From: an uncultured Rhodospirillales bacterium
Lineage (GTDB): Bacteria > Pseudomonadota > Alphaproteobacteria > Rhodospirillales > UBA2165
Direction of reading: 5' to 3'
Assembly (NCBI GenBank): GCA_913055735.1
Contig: CAJXKD010000001.1
Span: 1,240,001 to 1,304,000, forward strand
DNA length: 64,000 nt
Shown: in pieces, positions 1-8,529 of the stretch
Numbering within the stretch: position 1 is the stretch's first letter
How the letters are laid out: each line of letters opens with the position of its first letter
Notes under the pieces: model-generated
Told to the model about the DNA's origin: nothing
The model's input: only the letters and a program-made list of their open reading frames with translations
Databases searched by the model: none
Position numbers and translations under genes: made by a program

Positions 1-1516
1 CTTCGGCCAACGCGACATGCGCGGCAAGCAGCTTCGCGGGAGAAACGGGTGGCCCGTCGAACAAGGCCGCCATTTCGTCGGCCATCGCCGCGAGGCGATC
101 GAGCCACGGTTTCAAATGTTCGTCATCCTTACCCAATATCCGGCGCAACCCGCGCAGGCCGGGCGCGGGGCGCGGACCCCGCAGCGCCGCGATTTCGAGA
201 TCGCGTACCTTGGCACGGAATATCGCACTCGTTTCGCCACCCGCCGCCAACGGATGTTTCAACAAGGCAAGAACGGGAATGGGAGCGAACCGTTCGGCCA
301 CGGCATCGGCAACCAGACGCAGGAAGGCACCGGGCGGGGTGCGCGCCAACGGCTCCCCCGCCGAATCGTCAATTGTAATTCCCCATCGTTTCAATTCGGA
401 CGCGACCCGGCGCGCCAGTTGCCGGTCGGGTGTTACCAACGCGGCGGTGCGCCCCTTGTTCTCCAGGACCCCGCGCATCATCAAGGCGATAACCCGCGCC
501 TCCTCCTCCGGCCCCGGACAATCGACGCGGCTGAGCCCAATGAGCGCCTCCTCAGGCGGCGCACCCAGGTCACGCCACCGGTCGGTAACGTCGGCCGGCA
601 GCAAGACGTCGTTGATCAGCCGCGCCCGCGCCGGATGGGAAACCCCTTCCAACGTGACCGGCCAGACCGCGACATCCGAGACCGCCACCTCCAGCCGGTC
701 GAGCAATCGCATCATGCCGTATTGCGGATGGTCCGGATCAAGGGCCTCGTGGGCGGCCTCGTCGAGATCCCTATCCAATCCCGGCAGAATTACCTGACCA
801 TGGGGGAGACCGGCGATCACTTCCAACAGATCAGCCGTTGCGGGAATACTGCCGGTCGATCCGGCGGCAATGACCGGCCCCGCCGGCGGCTGGGATCGCC
901 ACATTTCGGCCTGCGTGGCAAGCAACTGGTTACGGCGGGCGGCGGGATCGATGGCCCCCTCTTCGGCGAGGATGGCAGGCCATTGTTGTGTCACGATCTG
1001 CAGGAACTTGAGGGTCTCCTGCCAATGATGCGCGTATTCGTCCGGCACCAGACCCGTGAGGCGATCGAAATCCAATCGCTCGGTCTGGACCTCATCAAGC
1101 AGTCGCGCCAACTCCGCCGCCAACCGCGCCGCCTGTTCTGGCGACACCGTACCGCCTTCGAACCGCTGGACGAGACGAGTCAACAAAAGCTGCCGCCGGG
1201 TGCCGGAAATGGCCGGTGGCGCCAACATGCCGGCGGGACCGGCCAGCTCCTCCCAGCCGGTGATGGTCAGGGCGTCTTCATCGAGATCACCGAGGGTTTG
1301 CAATCGCGGCAACAGCAATGGCCGGCCATCGCTCAACCGCAGGAACGCCTCACGCAAGCTGCGGACCGCGCGGCGGGTCGGTAATAGAATGGTATAGGCG
1401 GCGAGGGCTTCGGGCGCCGGCCCGGCGTCGTCAAGGACGCCCTTGGCGAGGGCATCGACAAAGGGCACACCGGCGGGGATGGTGAAGAGACGGAACCGGT
1501 GCGTGCCCGGTGTCAT
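1..1516 (-). CDS. addB: Double-strand break repair protein AddB (partial, N-terminal part)
   Basis: The gene runs off the left edge, so about 505 N-terminal residues of a family usually near 1000 are present. AddB pairs with AddA as a helicase-nuclease that processes double-strand ends for recombination. The translated N-terminus reads FTIPAGVPFVDALAKG and then ILLPTRRAVRSLREAFLR around residues 43-60, followed by LLLPRLQTLGDLDED, which is characteristic of alphaproteobacterial AddB. The frame stays open to base 1, ending in LFDGPPVSPAKLL. The ATG at 1516-1514 overlaps the stop of the upstream murU-like gene in an ATGA junction, implying translational coupling. addA would be expected just outside the window, to the left. 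Confidence 0.9.
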   Translation of the reverse strand, partial: MTPGTHRFRLFTIPAGVPFVDALAKGVLDDAGPAPEALAAYTILLPTRRAVRSLREAFLRLSDGRPLLLPRLQTLGDLDEDALTITGWEELAGPAGMLAPPAISGTRRQLLLTRLVQRFEGGTVSPEQAARLAAELARLLDEVQTERLDFDRLTGLVPDEYAHHWQETLKFLQIVTQQWPAILAEEGAIDPAARRNQLLATQAEMWRSQPPAGPVIAAGSTGSIPATADLLEVIAGLPHGQVILPGLDRDLDEAAHEALDPDHPQYGMMRLLDRLEVAVSDVAVWPVTLEGVSHPARARLINDVLLPADVTDRWRDLGAPPEEALIGLSRVDCPGPEEEARVIALMMRGVLENKGRTAALVTPDRQLARRVASELKRWGITIDDSAGEPLARTPPGAFLRLVADAVAERFAPIPVLALLKHPLAAGGETSAIFRAKVRDLEIAALRGPRPAPGLRGLRRILGKDDEHLKPWLDRLAAMADEMAALFDGPPVSPAKLLAAHVALAE

Positions 1517-2247
1517 CGGTGGCGAATTCCCGGGAACCGTTCGGCCATGTAGGACTCGGCCTGATCGAGACCATCGGGCGTTCCGATATGGAACCATTCG
1601 CCGTCATGAATGATCCCATAGAGACGCTCGGCTTCCAACGAGCGGTCGAACAAGACGTTCAGCGAAAACGCGCCGCTGGGCGCGTCGGCGAACATGCGCG
1701 GATGCGCGATCTGGATTCCCATGTAAGCGTATGGCGACTGTTCCCGCTCCGGCCGCCGCACGAGGCGCCCAGTCGGTGACACGACAAAATCCCCCGACCC
1801 GGCGTAGCCATAGGCCTCCACCGTCGAATGGAGCAGTAGAAGCGCATCCATGCTGTCCTCGTCATACCCGGCGGCTAGACGCTGGAGCGCCGGGGTCGGC
1901 CCGTCGAGCCACAAGGAGTCCGTATTGAGGATAAAGAACGGCGCATCGCCGAGATGCGGTAATGCGTTGACGAGACCGCCGCCCGTGTCGAGAAGCTCGT
2001 CCTCCCGCGACAGGATGATCTCCGGCTCTTTACGTTGCTTGAGGTGCGACGCAATCAGGTCGCCCAGGTAGTGGATGTTGACGACCACCCGTTTGACACC
2101 TGCCGCAACCAAGTGATCCAGGCTGTAGTCGATAAGGGTGTGCCCCTGCACGCTGATAAGCGGTTTCGGCGTTTTATCGCTGATGGGCCGCATGCGCTGT
2201 CCCCGGCCGGCGGCCAGGATCATGGCGGTCTGCGGGATGGTCTTCAT
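1513..2247 (-). CDS. murU: N-acetylmuramate-1-phosphate uridylyltransferase-like nucleotidyltransferase
   Basis: A 244-residue sugar-phosphate nucleotidyltransferase. The N-terminus carries the nucleotide-binding signature AAGRGQRMRP followed by TPKPL, and NTDSLW supplies the metal-binding Asp. In cell-wall recycling MurU makes UDP-MurNAc from MurNAc-1-phosphate. The gene directly upstream encodes an AmgK-type sugar kinase and overlaps it by 4 bp (ATGA), which is the usual amgK-murU pairing and supports MurU over a generic mannose-1-phosphate guanylyltransferase. Substrate is inferred from context, not from the sequence itself. Confidence 0.85.
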   Translation of the reverse strand: MKTIPQTAMILAAGRGQRMRPISDKTPKPLISVQGHTLIDYSLDHLVAAGVKRVVVNIHYLGDLIASHLKQRKEPEIILSREDELLDTGGGLVNALPHLGDAPFFILNTDSLWLDGPTPALQRLAAGYDEDSMDALLLLHSTVEAYGYAGSGDFVVSPTGRLVRRPEREQSPYAYMGIQIAHPRMFADAPSGAFSLNVLFDRSLEAERLYGIIHDGEWFHIGTPDGLDQAESYMAERFPGIRHR

Positions 2248-3284
2248 GCCTTTTGCCTTTCGTTCGCTTTATCGCCCGGAAGTGTTTTATGGGGAAGCAC
2301 TCTGTTTTCGGGCGGCACCGTTCGGTCAAGCCATTCCCGGAGCGGCGCCAATGCCGGATGCCTACAAGAATTTTCCAAGAGCCGCCATACCCGAGGGATG
2401 TGCCCGAGATAGCCGTCTTTGCCGTCGCGGTAAGCCAAACGGGTAAAGATACCGATGACCTTGCAATGCCGTTGAGCACCGAGAATCGCATAAGAGGTAT
2501 TAAACGCCGCCGCATCGCGATCCGGGAACGCCGCGCAATAGTAGGCCACGAGATCATCGACCAAACCGGGCCGGAAATCGCGGCGGGCATCCTCCAGCAG
2601 CGACATCACGTCATACGCGGTCGGGCCCGCCACCGCGTCCTGATAATCGAGCACGCCGCAACTCGCCACACCCGCCCGATCCGGCAGCCAAATGAGATTA
2701 TCGGCATGGAAATCGCGCAGCACGATGGTTTGCGGCTGGTCCCGCAATACCGGAAACAGGTCCTGCCAGATGGCAATAAACGCGCCGCGCGCCGTGGTAT
2801 CGATTCCGTCCTCCAAAACGCGCGGCAAATACCAATCGGTAAACAGCAAGGCTTCGTCGCGCAAACGTGCATCGTCATAAGGGGGCAAACCACTAGGAAT
2901 TGCCACTTCGGCCGGTTTGCGGTGGAGATCGATCAAAAGATCGACAGCGGCACGGTACAATTCCGCCTCGTCGGCTCCGGCCGCGAGCGCTTTGGTGTAG
3001 GTCGCATCGCCCAGATCTTCCAACAGGATGAAGCCGTGCTCCGGGTCCTCGGCCCGAATGCCGGGCGCGCTATAGCCAAGGCTTAGAAGGTGCCGCGTGA
3101 TCCTGACGAAGGGCCGGATGTCCTCTTGCGGCGGCGGGGCATCCATGAGCACCCCATGCAGCCCGTTCTTCTCGACCCGCTCGTAACGGCGGAACGAGGC
3201 ATCGCCCGCCAACGGCCGGCGATGAGCCCCACGCCAACCGATCGCGGCAAGAAAGGTTTCGATTTCCCGGTTCCTGTCAGTCAT
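2244..3284 (-). CDS. amgK: AmgK-like anomeric sugar kinase (aminoglycoside phosphotransferase fold)
   Basis: A 346-residue APH-family kinase. The catalytic loop LRDFHADNLIW and the metal-binding LDYQDAVAGP segment are visible. AmgK phosphorylates the anomeric position of MurNAc/GlcNAc, feeding MurU to return muramic acid to UDP-MurNAc without MurA, the fosfomycin target. It overlaps tsaE by 8 bp upstream and murU by 4 bp downstream, so the three are probably translated from one message. Assignment rests on fold, length and the tsaE-amgK-murU-addB order known from alphaproteobacteria. Confidence 0.85.
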   Translation of the reverse strand: MTDRNREIETFLAAIGWRGAHRRPLAGDASFRRYERVEKNGLHGVLMDAPPPQEDIRPFVRITRHLLSLGYSAPGIRAEDPEHGFILLEDLGDATYTKALAAGADEAELYRAAVDLLIDLHRKPAEVAIPSGLPPYDDARLRDEALLFTDWYLPRVLEDGIDTTARGAFIAIWQDLFPVLRDQPQTIVLRDFHADNLIWLPDRAGVASCGVLDYQDAVAGPTAYDVMSLLEDARRDFRPGLVDDLVAYYCAAFPDRDAAAFNTSYAILGAQRHCKVIGIFTRLAYRDGKDGYLGHIPRVWRLLENSCRHPALAPLREWLDRTVPPENRVLPHKTLPGDKANERQKA

Positions 3285-3783
3285 TCAACGCCACGCTTTC
3301 GATACGTCCGGACCATGCGTTTCCCGCCACCACTTGGACACGGCGAGCTTGGTCCGTTTTGCCGAAAGTGAAGGTGATATCGAGCCGATCAGCGGGCAAA
3401 TACGGTCCCAAGCGTTCCGGCCATTCAATCAAACTGATGCCGTCGGCAAAGGCATCTTCGATATCCAGTTCGAGAGCGTCGTCGGGCGCTTCGAGACGGT
3501 AGAGATCGAAATGCCAAATTTCCCCTTCGGGAAGGTCGTACGTCTGCACCAGGGTAAACGTGGGGCTCGGCACTTCCTCACCGCCGCCGCGCGCCCGGAC
3601 AAAGGCACGGGCGAATGCCGTCTTCCCGGTTCCGAGGTCACCATGCAAGGCGATGACATCCCCCGGCCGCGCCAGCGTGGCCAGTGCCGCCGCCAACGCC
3701 TCGGTCGCCTGCTGATCGGGAAGGTAAATTTCCCGCTCGATGATGCGCGCCGCCGGGGCCGGCTCTACGTGCTCGGTGTTCAT
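3277..3783 (-). CDS. tsaE: tRNA N6-threonylcarbamoyladenosine ATPase subunit TsaE
   Basis: TsaE is the small P-loop ATPase that works with TsaB and TsaD to install t6A37 on ANN-decoding tRNAs. The Walker A motif GDLGTGKT lies at residues 48-55, followed by VPSPTFTLVQTY and the HFDLYRL segment typical of the family. The ATG at 3783 (protein beginning MNTEHVEP, 168 residues) is preferred; an in-frame TTG at 3819 would add twelve residues unlike the family. It lies 47 nt after the divL-like gene. Confidence 0.92.
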   Translation of the reverse strand: MNTEHVEPAPAARIIEREIYLPDQQATEALAAALATLARPGDVIALHGDLGTGKTAFARAFVRARGGGEEVPSPTFTLVQTYDLPEGEIWHFDLYRLEAPDDALELDIEDAFADGISLIEWPERLGPYLPADRLDITFTFGKTDQARRVQVVAGNAWSGRIESVALND

Positions 3784-3830
3784 GGGGTTTCTTTTACTGT
3801 CGGGGTCATCGCAACGCAAAGATGATTACA

Positions 3831-5312
3831 TCACGCCACGGGCAAACGGCAGGTGACCGTCGTGCCGCGGTTAGGACGCGACGCAATCTCGAGCGTACCG
3901 CCGTGCAGCCCGACGATGCTTTTGACCAGCGTCAGACCGAGGCCGGCACCGGCGGCCGGTACATCGGCGCCGCGTTCGAAAGGCTGCATCAACCGGTCGA
4001 CCTCCGCTTTCGGCATGCCGACACCGGTATCGGTCACGTTGATTTCTACCGCGTCTTCGGTCCGCGCCGCCGATAGACCTACCGTGCCGCCAGCAGGCGT
4101 AAAAGTAAGGGCGTTGTTCAACAGATGTATCAACGCCTGTTTAAGCCGTTGCTCATCGGCAATCATTCGTCCGATATCGGGTGGGCAATCGAAAGCCAGC
4201 GAGAGTTTCCCGTGTCGCGCCCGTTCCCGCACCAAGCCAAGCACACTTGCAAGACAGGCATGGATGTCAACGCTGTCTTTCTGTAACTCGAAGAAGCCCG
4301 CCTCGATATTGGCAAGATCGAAAATATCGCCGATCAAAGCAGCCATCGAGCGGGACGCATCGGCGATGCCCGCAACATACTCCTTCTGACGCCGGTTCAG
4401 ATCGCCCACATGTCCTCCTGCCAGAATATCGGCGAAGCCACCGATGGTCGTCAGAGGGGTTCGCAGTTCGAAGGACAGGTTGGCGAGGAACTCACTTTTC
4501 AGGCGGTCCGTCATTTCCATCGCGGTGGCGCGATCACGTAACGACTGTTCGGCCTCTGCCCCGCTGGTCACATCTGCATAGCGCAGCAGGATCGATCCGT
4601 CGGGCAACGGCCGGCGAAGAAAATCGAGAATGCGTCCGTCTTCGCGATGGAATCGCGCTTCCTCGCTGGTCCGCCGGAGGTAACGGGCCACCAATTTCTC
4701 TTTTTCGGTCGGCCAGTCTTCATCGCCGTGCAAGGATTGAATGCGGTCGAGAAAGTCACCGATCCGAAAGGCGCTGCTCGTCACCACGTCGTCGGCCAGA
4801 TCCCACATCTGAAGAAAGGCTGCACTGGCAAAGCGCAGCCGGCCGTCACTTGCAAACACGGCAATCCCCTCGGCGAGACTATCGAGCGTCGCCCGGTGTA
4901 CCGCCCGCACTTCGTTATGCGTCCGCGCCGCGGCAAGCGATCCGGAAAGATCTTCGAAGGCGAATATCAGTCCGCCCCCGGTGCGCGGCGCCGCAATCCG
5001 GCGCAACGTCGTGCCGTCGGGCAGCACCATCATCTCCTCGTGGGTTTCATGTAGACGGCCGAACAGACCCATCTGTGCATCGCGATAAACCGCGAAATCC
5101 GCCTGCTCGGGAAGTTTGCGCAGATCGCGCAGATGAGACAGAAGCTCGCCCAGGGTCGGCTGTCCGGCAAGCCACGCAGCTCTTATGCCGAACAAATGCC
5201 GAAAGGCGGCATTGGCGTGATCGAGACGTTTGTCGACGCCGAACAGGGCGACGGCCAAGGGAAGCGCATCGATAAGCGCAACGTCACTGTCGAGTTGAAC
5301 GAGATCGGGCAC
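3831..5312 (-). CDS. divL: DivL-like PAS sensor pseudo-histidine kinase (His replaced by Phe)
   Basis: A 493-residue protein with no obvious membrane segment. Two PAS-like regions (about 15-110 and 140-255) precede a dimerisation helix and a HATPase domain with N-box LLNNAL, G1 DTGVGM and G2 GAGLGLTL. The H-box reads LANLSFELRTPL: the phospho-acceptor His is Phe281 (codon TTC at 4472-4470). In Caulobacter DivL this position is Tyr, and DivL controls CckA/CtrA. The location between ahcY and tsaE is, as I recall, also that of alphaproteobacterial divL genes. Orthology is inferred from position and the missing His. Start is GTG with AGGA 8-9 nt upstream, both inside a hairpin. Confidence 0.75.
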   Translation of the reverse strand: MPDLVQLDSDVALIDALPLAVALFGVDKRLDHANAAFRHLFGIRAAWLAGQPTLGELLSHLRDLRKLPEQADFAVYRDAQMGLFGRLHETHEEMMVLPDGTTLRRIAAPRTGGGLIFAFEDLSGSLAAARTHNEVRAVHRATLDSLAEGIAVFASDGRLRFASAAFLQMWDLADDVVTSSAFRIGDFLDRIQSLHGDEDWPTEKEKLVARYLRRTSEEARFHREDGRILDFLRRPLPDGSILLRYADVTSGAEAEQSLRDRATAMEMTDRLKSEFLANLSFELRTPLTTIGGFADILAGGHVGDLNRRQKEYVAGIADASRSMAALIGDIFDLANIEAGFFELQKDSVDIHACLASVLGLVRERARHGKLSLAFDCPPDIGRMIADEQRLKQALIHLLNNALTFTPAGGTVGLSAARTEDAVEINVTDTGVGMPKAEVDRLMQPFERGADVPAAGAGLGLTLVKSIVGLHGGTLEIASRPNRGTTVTCRLPVA

Positions 5313-5336
5313 CGGCGAATCCTACGCCGGTGCCCG
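5306..5336 (-). promoter_or_regulatory. 12-bp hairpin enclosing the divL-like SD and GTG start
   Basis: On the minus strand two perfect 12-base arms (CGGGCACCGGCG and CGCCGGTGCCCG) flank the loop TAGGATT. The loop holds the AGGA Shine-Dalgarno, and the GTG start codon is in the 3' arm. The structure could limit initiation of the kinase gene or act as a transcript end for ahcY, whose stop is 36 bases upstream. No U-tract follows on the minus strand. Confidence 0.6.
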
Positions 5337-5371
5337 TTTATCAGCAAGATGTCTCGAACGAGACGGAATGC

Positions 5372-6667
5372 TTAGTAGCGATAGTGCTCAGGCTTGTACG
5401 GACCCAACTCGCTGAGACCAAGGTACTTTGCTTGTTCCTGGGTCAACTTTGTCAGATGCGCATTAAGCTTACCGAGGTGCAGGCTCGCGACCTTTTCGTC
5501 GAGGAACTTGGGCAGCACATAGACCTTTTTGTCGTACTTGGCGTGGTTGTGCCACAGCTCGATCTGCGCCAGCACCTGGTTGGTGAAGGAAGCGCTCATG
5601 ACGAAGCTGGGGTGGCCGGTGGCGCAGCCCAGGTTCACGAGACGGCCTTCGGCCAGAACGATCAGACGCTTACCATCGGGGAATTCGACCTCGTCGACCT
5701 GCGGCTTGACGTTATGCCATTTGTAATTGCGCAGGGATTCGATCTGAATTTCCGAATCAAAGTGGCCGATGTTGCAAACGATGGCCCGGTCCTTCATGTC
5801 CCGCATGTGGTCGAGGGTGATGACGTCGATATTGCCGGTCGTGGTGACAAAAATGTCGCCGATGGACGCAGCTTCTTCCATGGTCACCACTTCGTAGCCT
5901 TCCATACAGGCCTGAAGGGCACAGATGGGATCGATTTCGGTCACGAGCACGCGGGCACCCTGGGTGCGCAGCGACGCCGCCGAGCCTTTACCGACATCGC
6001 CGTAACCGGCAACCACCGCAACCTTGCCCGCAACCATCACGTCGGTGGCGCGCTTGATGCCGTCTACGAGGCTTTCGCGGCAGCCGTACAAGTTGTCGAA
6101 CTTGGATTTGGTCACCGAGTCATTGACGTTGATTGCCGGAACCGCAAGCGTGCCCGCCTTTTCCATTTCATAGAGGCGGTGAACACCGGTAGTGGTTTCC
6201 TCGGAAAGACCCTTGATGTCCTCCAGCATGTCACGATGCTTCTCGTGCATGACCAGCGTGAGGTCACCACCGTCATCGAGGATCATGTTGGGGGTCCAGC
6301 CATCGGGACCGGTGATCGTTTGATCGATGCACCACCAGAATTCTTCGTCGGTCTCACCCTTCCAGGCGAACACCGGAATGCCGGCGGCGGCAACGGCCGC
6401 GGCAGCCTGATCCTGGGTCGAGAAAATGTTGCAGGAGCTCCAACGGACCGAAGCGCCGAGATCGACGAGCGTTTCGATCAGCACCGCCGTTTGAATGGTC
6501 ATATGCAGACACCCGACGATGCGCGCGCCGTCGAGCGGCTTCTTACCAGCATACTCTTCGCGCAGCGCCATCAAGCCGGGCATTTCCGTTTCGGCGATGG
6601 CAATTTCCTTGCGGCCCCAATCGGCCAGCGACATGTCGGCAACTTTATAGTCGTTCGACGTACTCAT
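5372..6667 (-). CDS. ahcY: Adenosylhomocysteinase
   Basis: S-adenosylhomocysteine hydrolase splits SAH to adenosine and homocysteine, relieving product inhibition of methyltransferases. The protein (431 residues) shows the NAD-binding [12 protein letters not shown] motif, the NIGHFD segment, and the C-terminal [16 protein letters not shown] and YKPEHYRY ending typical of the family. The ATG at 6667 is chosen because GGAGTG lies about 7 nt upstream; an in-frame GTG at 6676 falls inside that ribosome-binding region. The leader carries an inverted and a direct repeat. Confidence 0.97.
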   Translation of the reverse strand: MSTSNDYKVADMSLADWGRKEIAIAETEMPGLMALREEYAGKKPLDGARIVGCLHMTIQTAVLIETLVDLGASVRWSSCNIFSTQDQAAAAVAAAGIPVFAWKGETDEEFWWCIDQTITGPDGWTPNMILDDGGDLTLVMHEKHRDMLEDIKGLSEETTTGVHRLYEMEKAGTLAVPAINVNDSVTKSKFDNLYGCRESLVDGIKRATDVMVAGKVAVVAGYGDVGKGSAASLRTQGARVLVTEIDPICALQACMEGYEVVTMEEAASIGDIFVTTTGNIDVITLDHMRDMKDRAIVCNIGHFDSEIQIESLRNYKWHNVKPQVDEVEFPDGKRLIVLAEGRLVNLGCATGHPSFVMSASFTNQVLAQIELWHNHAKYDKKVYVLPKFLDEKVASLHLGKLNAHLTKLTQEQAKYLGLSELGPYKPEHYRY

Positions 6668-6785
6668 TAATTTCACTCCAGACGGTCATTCTTAGTTTAA
6701 GTCATATTTGCGAATGGCGGGCAGGGATAGCAGCCGCACCTTTTAGGCGCAAGCGCAAAGCCGGTGAAACGTTGTAAACGGATGT

Positions 6786-6840
6786 ACGCGTCCCACTCGT
6801 GGGACGATTTTGGCTAATTTCCGACGCTTACGCATCCCAC
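6786..6840 (-). repeat. Palindrome and direct repeat in the ahcY leader
   Basis: A perfect palindrome-like element, CGTCCCACTCGTGGGACG, lies at 6789-6806. On the minus strand GTGGGACGCGTA (6797-6786) repeats GTGGGATGCGTA (6840-6829) with one mismatch at a 43-nt offset. It lies between the HPr stop and ahcY. It could be an operator, a leader structure or a terminator for the HPr operon; a T-run follows only on the plus strand, which has no gene to terminate. Confidence 0.4.
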
Positions 6841-6841
6841 A

Positions 6842-7114
6842 TCAGGTGTCTTCTTCCTCGAATTTATCCTCGACGAGAGCCCTGATCGCGGCCAGCGCGG
6901 CCCCCCCTTCGGCGCCTTCGGCGGATACCTCGATCTCCTGGCCCGGCCCCGCCGCCAACATCATCAATCCCATGATCGACGATCCCGACACCTGGGTCCC
7001 GTCCTTGGAAACTTTCACATCGGCATCGAATGTGGCAGCCAAGCGCACGAACTTAGCCGCGGCCCGGGCATGCAATCCGCGTTCGTTACAAATGGTCAAT
7101 CGGGCATTGGGCAT
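6842..7114 (-). CDS. Phosphocarrier protein HPr
   Basis: A 90-residue HPr. The active-site His15 lies in ERGLHARAAAKF, and Ser46 lies in GSSIMGLMML, the site phosphorylated by HPr kinase. Both phosphorylation sites are therefore intact. It ends the hprK-rapZ-EIIA-HPr group, a regulatory phosphotransferase chain in alphaproteobacteria that often lacks a sugar permease. No EI (ptsP/ptsI) gene or permease is in this window. The spacer to the preceding EIIA gene is 46 nt. Confidence 0.95.
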   Translation of the reverse strand: MPNARLTICNERGLHARAAAKFVRLAATFDADVKVSKDGTQVSGSSIMGLMMLAAGPGQEIEVSAEGAEGGAALAAIRALVEDKFEEEDT

Positions 7115-7160
7115 GACAAATTATGATCGGGTCGGTAAACGGCGGATCGAGAACGGGTGG

Positions 7161-7568
7161 TTAGCTGCTTTCTTTGGCCAGCAATTGAGACGCGACATTG
7201 ATATATTTGCGCCCCGCTTCCTGTGCCTTGGCAACGGCGTCCGCCAAGTTGGTTTTATCCCTGACGCTCGCCAGCTTGACCAGCATAGGCAAATTCACGC
7301 CGGCAATCACCTCGATATTGGCACGTTCCATGATGGAGATGGCCAAATTGGACGGCGTGCCACCGAACATATCGGTGAGAACGACGACGCCGTCCCCTTG
7401 ATCCGTCGCCTTGACGCCGTCGACAATGTCCTGGCGGCGTTGCTCCATATCGTCGTCGGGGCCGATGCACACGGACCCGATATGTGTCTGAGGTCCGACC
7501 ACGTGTTCCAGGGCGGCGATCAGTTCGTCCGCGAGGCGCCCGTGGGTGACGAGTACCAATCCGATCAT
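7161..7568 (-). CDS. PTS EIIA component, mannose/fructose family
   Basis: A 135-residue EIIA(Man)-type protein with the phosphorylatable His9 in LVTHGRLADEL and the family segment LTDMFGGTPSNLA. In alphaproteobacteria lacking a matching permease this protein takes phosphate from HPr for regulation. The ATG at 7568 has GAGGG about 7 nt upstream. The longer open frame upstream lies over rapZ and is not needed. Confidence 0.93.
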   Translation of the reverse strand: MIGLVLVTHGRLADELIAALEHVVGPQTHIGSVCIGPDDDMEQRRQDIVDGVKATDQGDGVVVLTDMFGGTPSNLAISIMERANIEVIAGVNLPMLVKLASVRDKTNLADAVAKAQEAGRKYINVASQLLAKESS

Positions 7569-7614
7569 AATGTGTCCCTCATTACAGGTCCCGGCCCCTG
7601 TTTTTTCACACGTT

Positions 7615-8529
7615 TTAGCTTGGGCCGCGACCGACGTCACGATGGCGAACCTGGACCTTTTCCCCCAGCGATTCAAACCACGCCGCCAGGGTCTCGGCCA
7701 GGAACACCGACCGGTGACGGCCGCCGGTACAACCGAATGCAACCGTCAAATAGCTTTTTCCTTCGGCCTTGTAGCGCGGCAGGAGGGGGGCCAGCAAGCC
7801 CGTTAGTCCATCAACGAAAGTCGTGTACGCCGGGTCCCGGCGAATAAAGGTTTTGACCGCCTCATCCATTCCGGTGAGTGGACGCAGTGCCGGTTCATAA
7901 TGGGGGTTCGACAGAAAGCGAACGTCGAATACGAGATCGGCGTCGCGGGGCAGCCCTTGGCGGAAGGAAAAGGACGTGACGAAAACGGCAAGCCCCGCTT
8001 CCGTCCCCACGGCGAAGTGTCCCTCGAGCACGTGTTTCAATTCGCCGGGCGCCATGCCGGTGGTGTCGACAACCAGATGAGCGCGGTCGCGGAGAACCGA
8101 AACGAGACGGCGCTCGCGGGCGATCCCATCGGCAATCGGACGGTCCACGGCCAAGGGGTGGCGATGACGTGTTACTTCGTAGCGCCGTGCGAGTTCTTCG
8201 TCGTCGCAATCGAGAAACAAGATCTGCACATCGAAGGCGCCGTCCCGGGTCAATTCGTCATAGCGCTGCAAAAACGTCTCAACCCCGAAATCCCGCGTTC
8301 GGATATCGACACCGACGGCCAGGGGACGCTCCAGACGCGCGCCGCTCAAGGCGGGCTGATTGGAAAGAACGAGGCTATCGAGCAAGGAAAGCGGCACATT
8401 GTCGACCGCTTCGTAGGACAGATCCTCCAGCGCCTTCAGGGCCGACGTCTTGCCCGCACCGGACATGCCGGTAACCAGCACGACCTTCGCACCCGTTGTT
8501 TCGGCGACCTTCTCGCTGTCGCTACTCAT
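7615..8529 (-). CDS. rapZ: RNase adapter/nucleotide-binding protein RapZ
   Basis: A 304-residue RapZ/YvcJ protein. Walker A GMSGAGKT lies at residues 21-28, DCDDEELARRYEVTRHRHPL is the conserved central block, and the C-terminal VAFGCTGGRHRSV is the RNA/metabolite-binding signature. In E. coli RapZ senses glucosamine-6-phosphate and delivers small RNAs to RNase E; the alphaproteobacterial target is unknown from sequence. Its start overlaps the hprK stop in an ATGA junction. Confidence 0.94.
   Translation of the reverse strand: MSSDSEKVAETTGAKVVLVTGMSGAGKTSALKALEDLSYEAVDNVPLSLLDSLVLSNQPALSGARLERPLAVGVDIRTRDFGVETFLQRYDELTRDGAFDVQILFLDCDDEELARRYEVTRHRHPLAVDRPIADGIARERRLVSVLRDRAHLVVDTTGMAPGELKHVLEGHFAVGTEAGLAVFVTSFSFRQGLPRDADLVFDVRFLSNPHYEPALRPLTGMDEAVKTFIRRDPAYTTFVDGLTGLLAPLLPRYKAEGKSYLTVAFGCTGGRHRSVFLAETLAAWFESLGEKVQVRHRDVGRGPS

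Noticed and set aside
17..1384. Long plus-strand open frame opposite addB
   Set aside because: It is Arg/Gln/Pro-rich, low in hydrophobic residues, and matches no family, while the opposite strand encodes a clear AddB. It is an antisense shadow of GC-rich coding DNA.
5330..6670. 446-codon plus-strand frame opposite ahcY
   Set aside because: Its His/Asp/Val-rich composition is what antisense reading of ahcY codons gives; ahcY is unambiguous.
6789..6811. Palindrome followed by ATTTT as a plus-strand terminator
   Set aside because: No plus-strand gene lies upstream; both flanking genes read on the minus strand, where no T-run follows.
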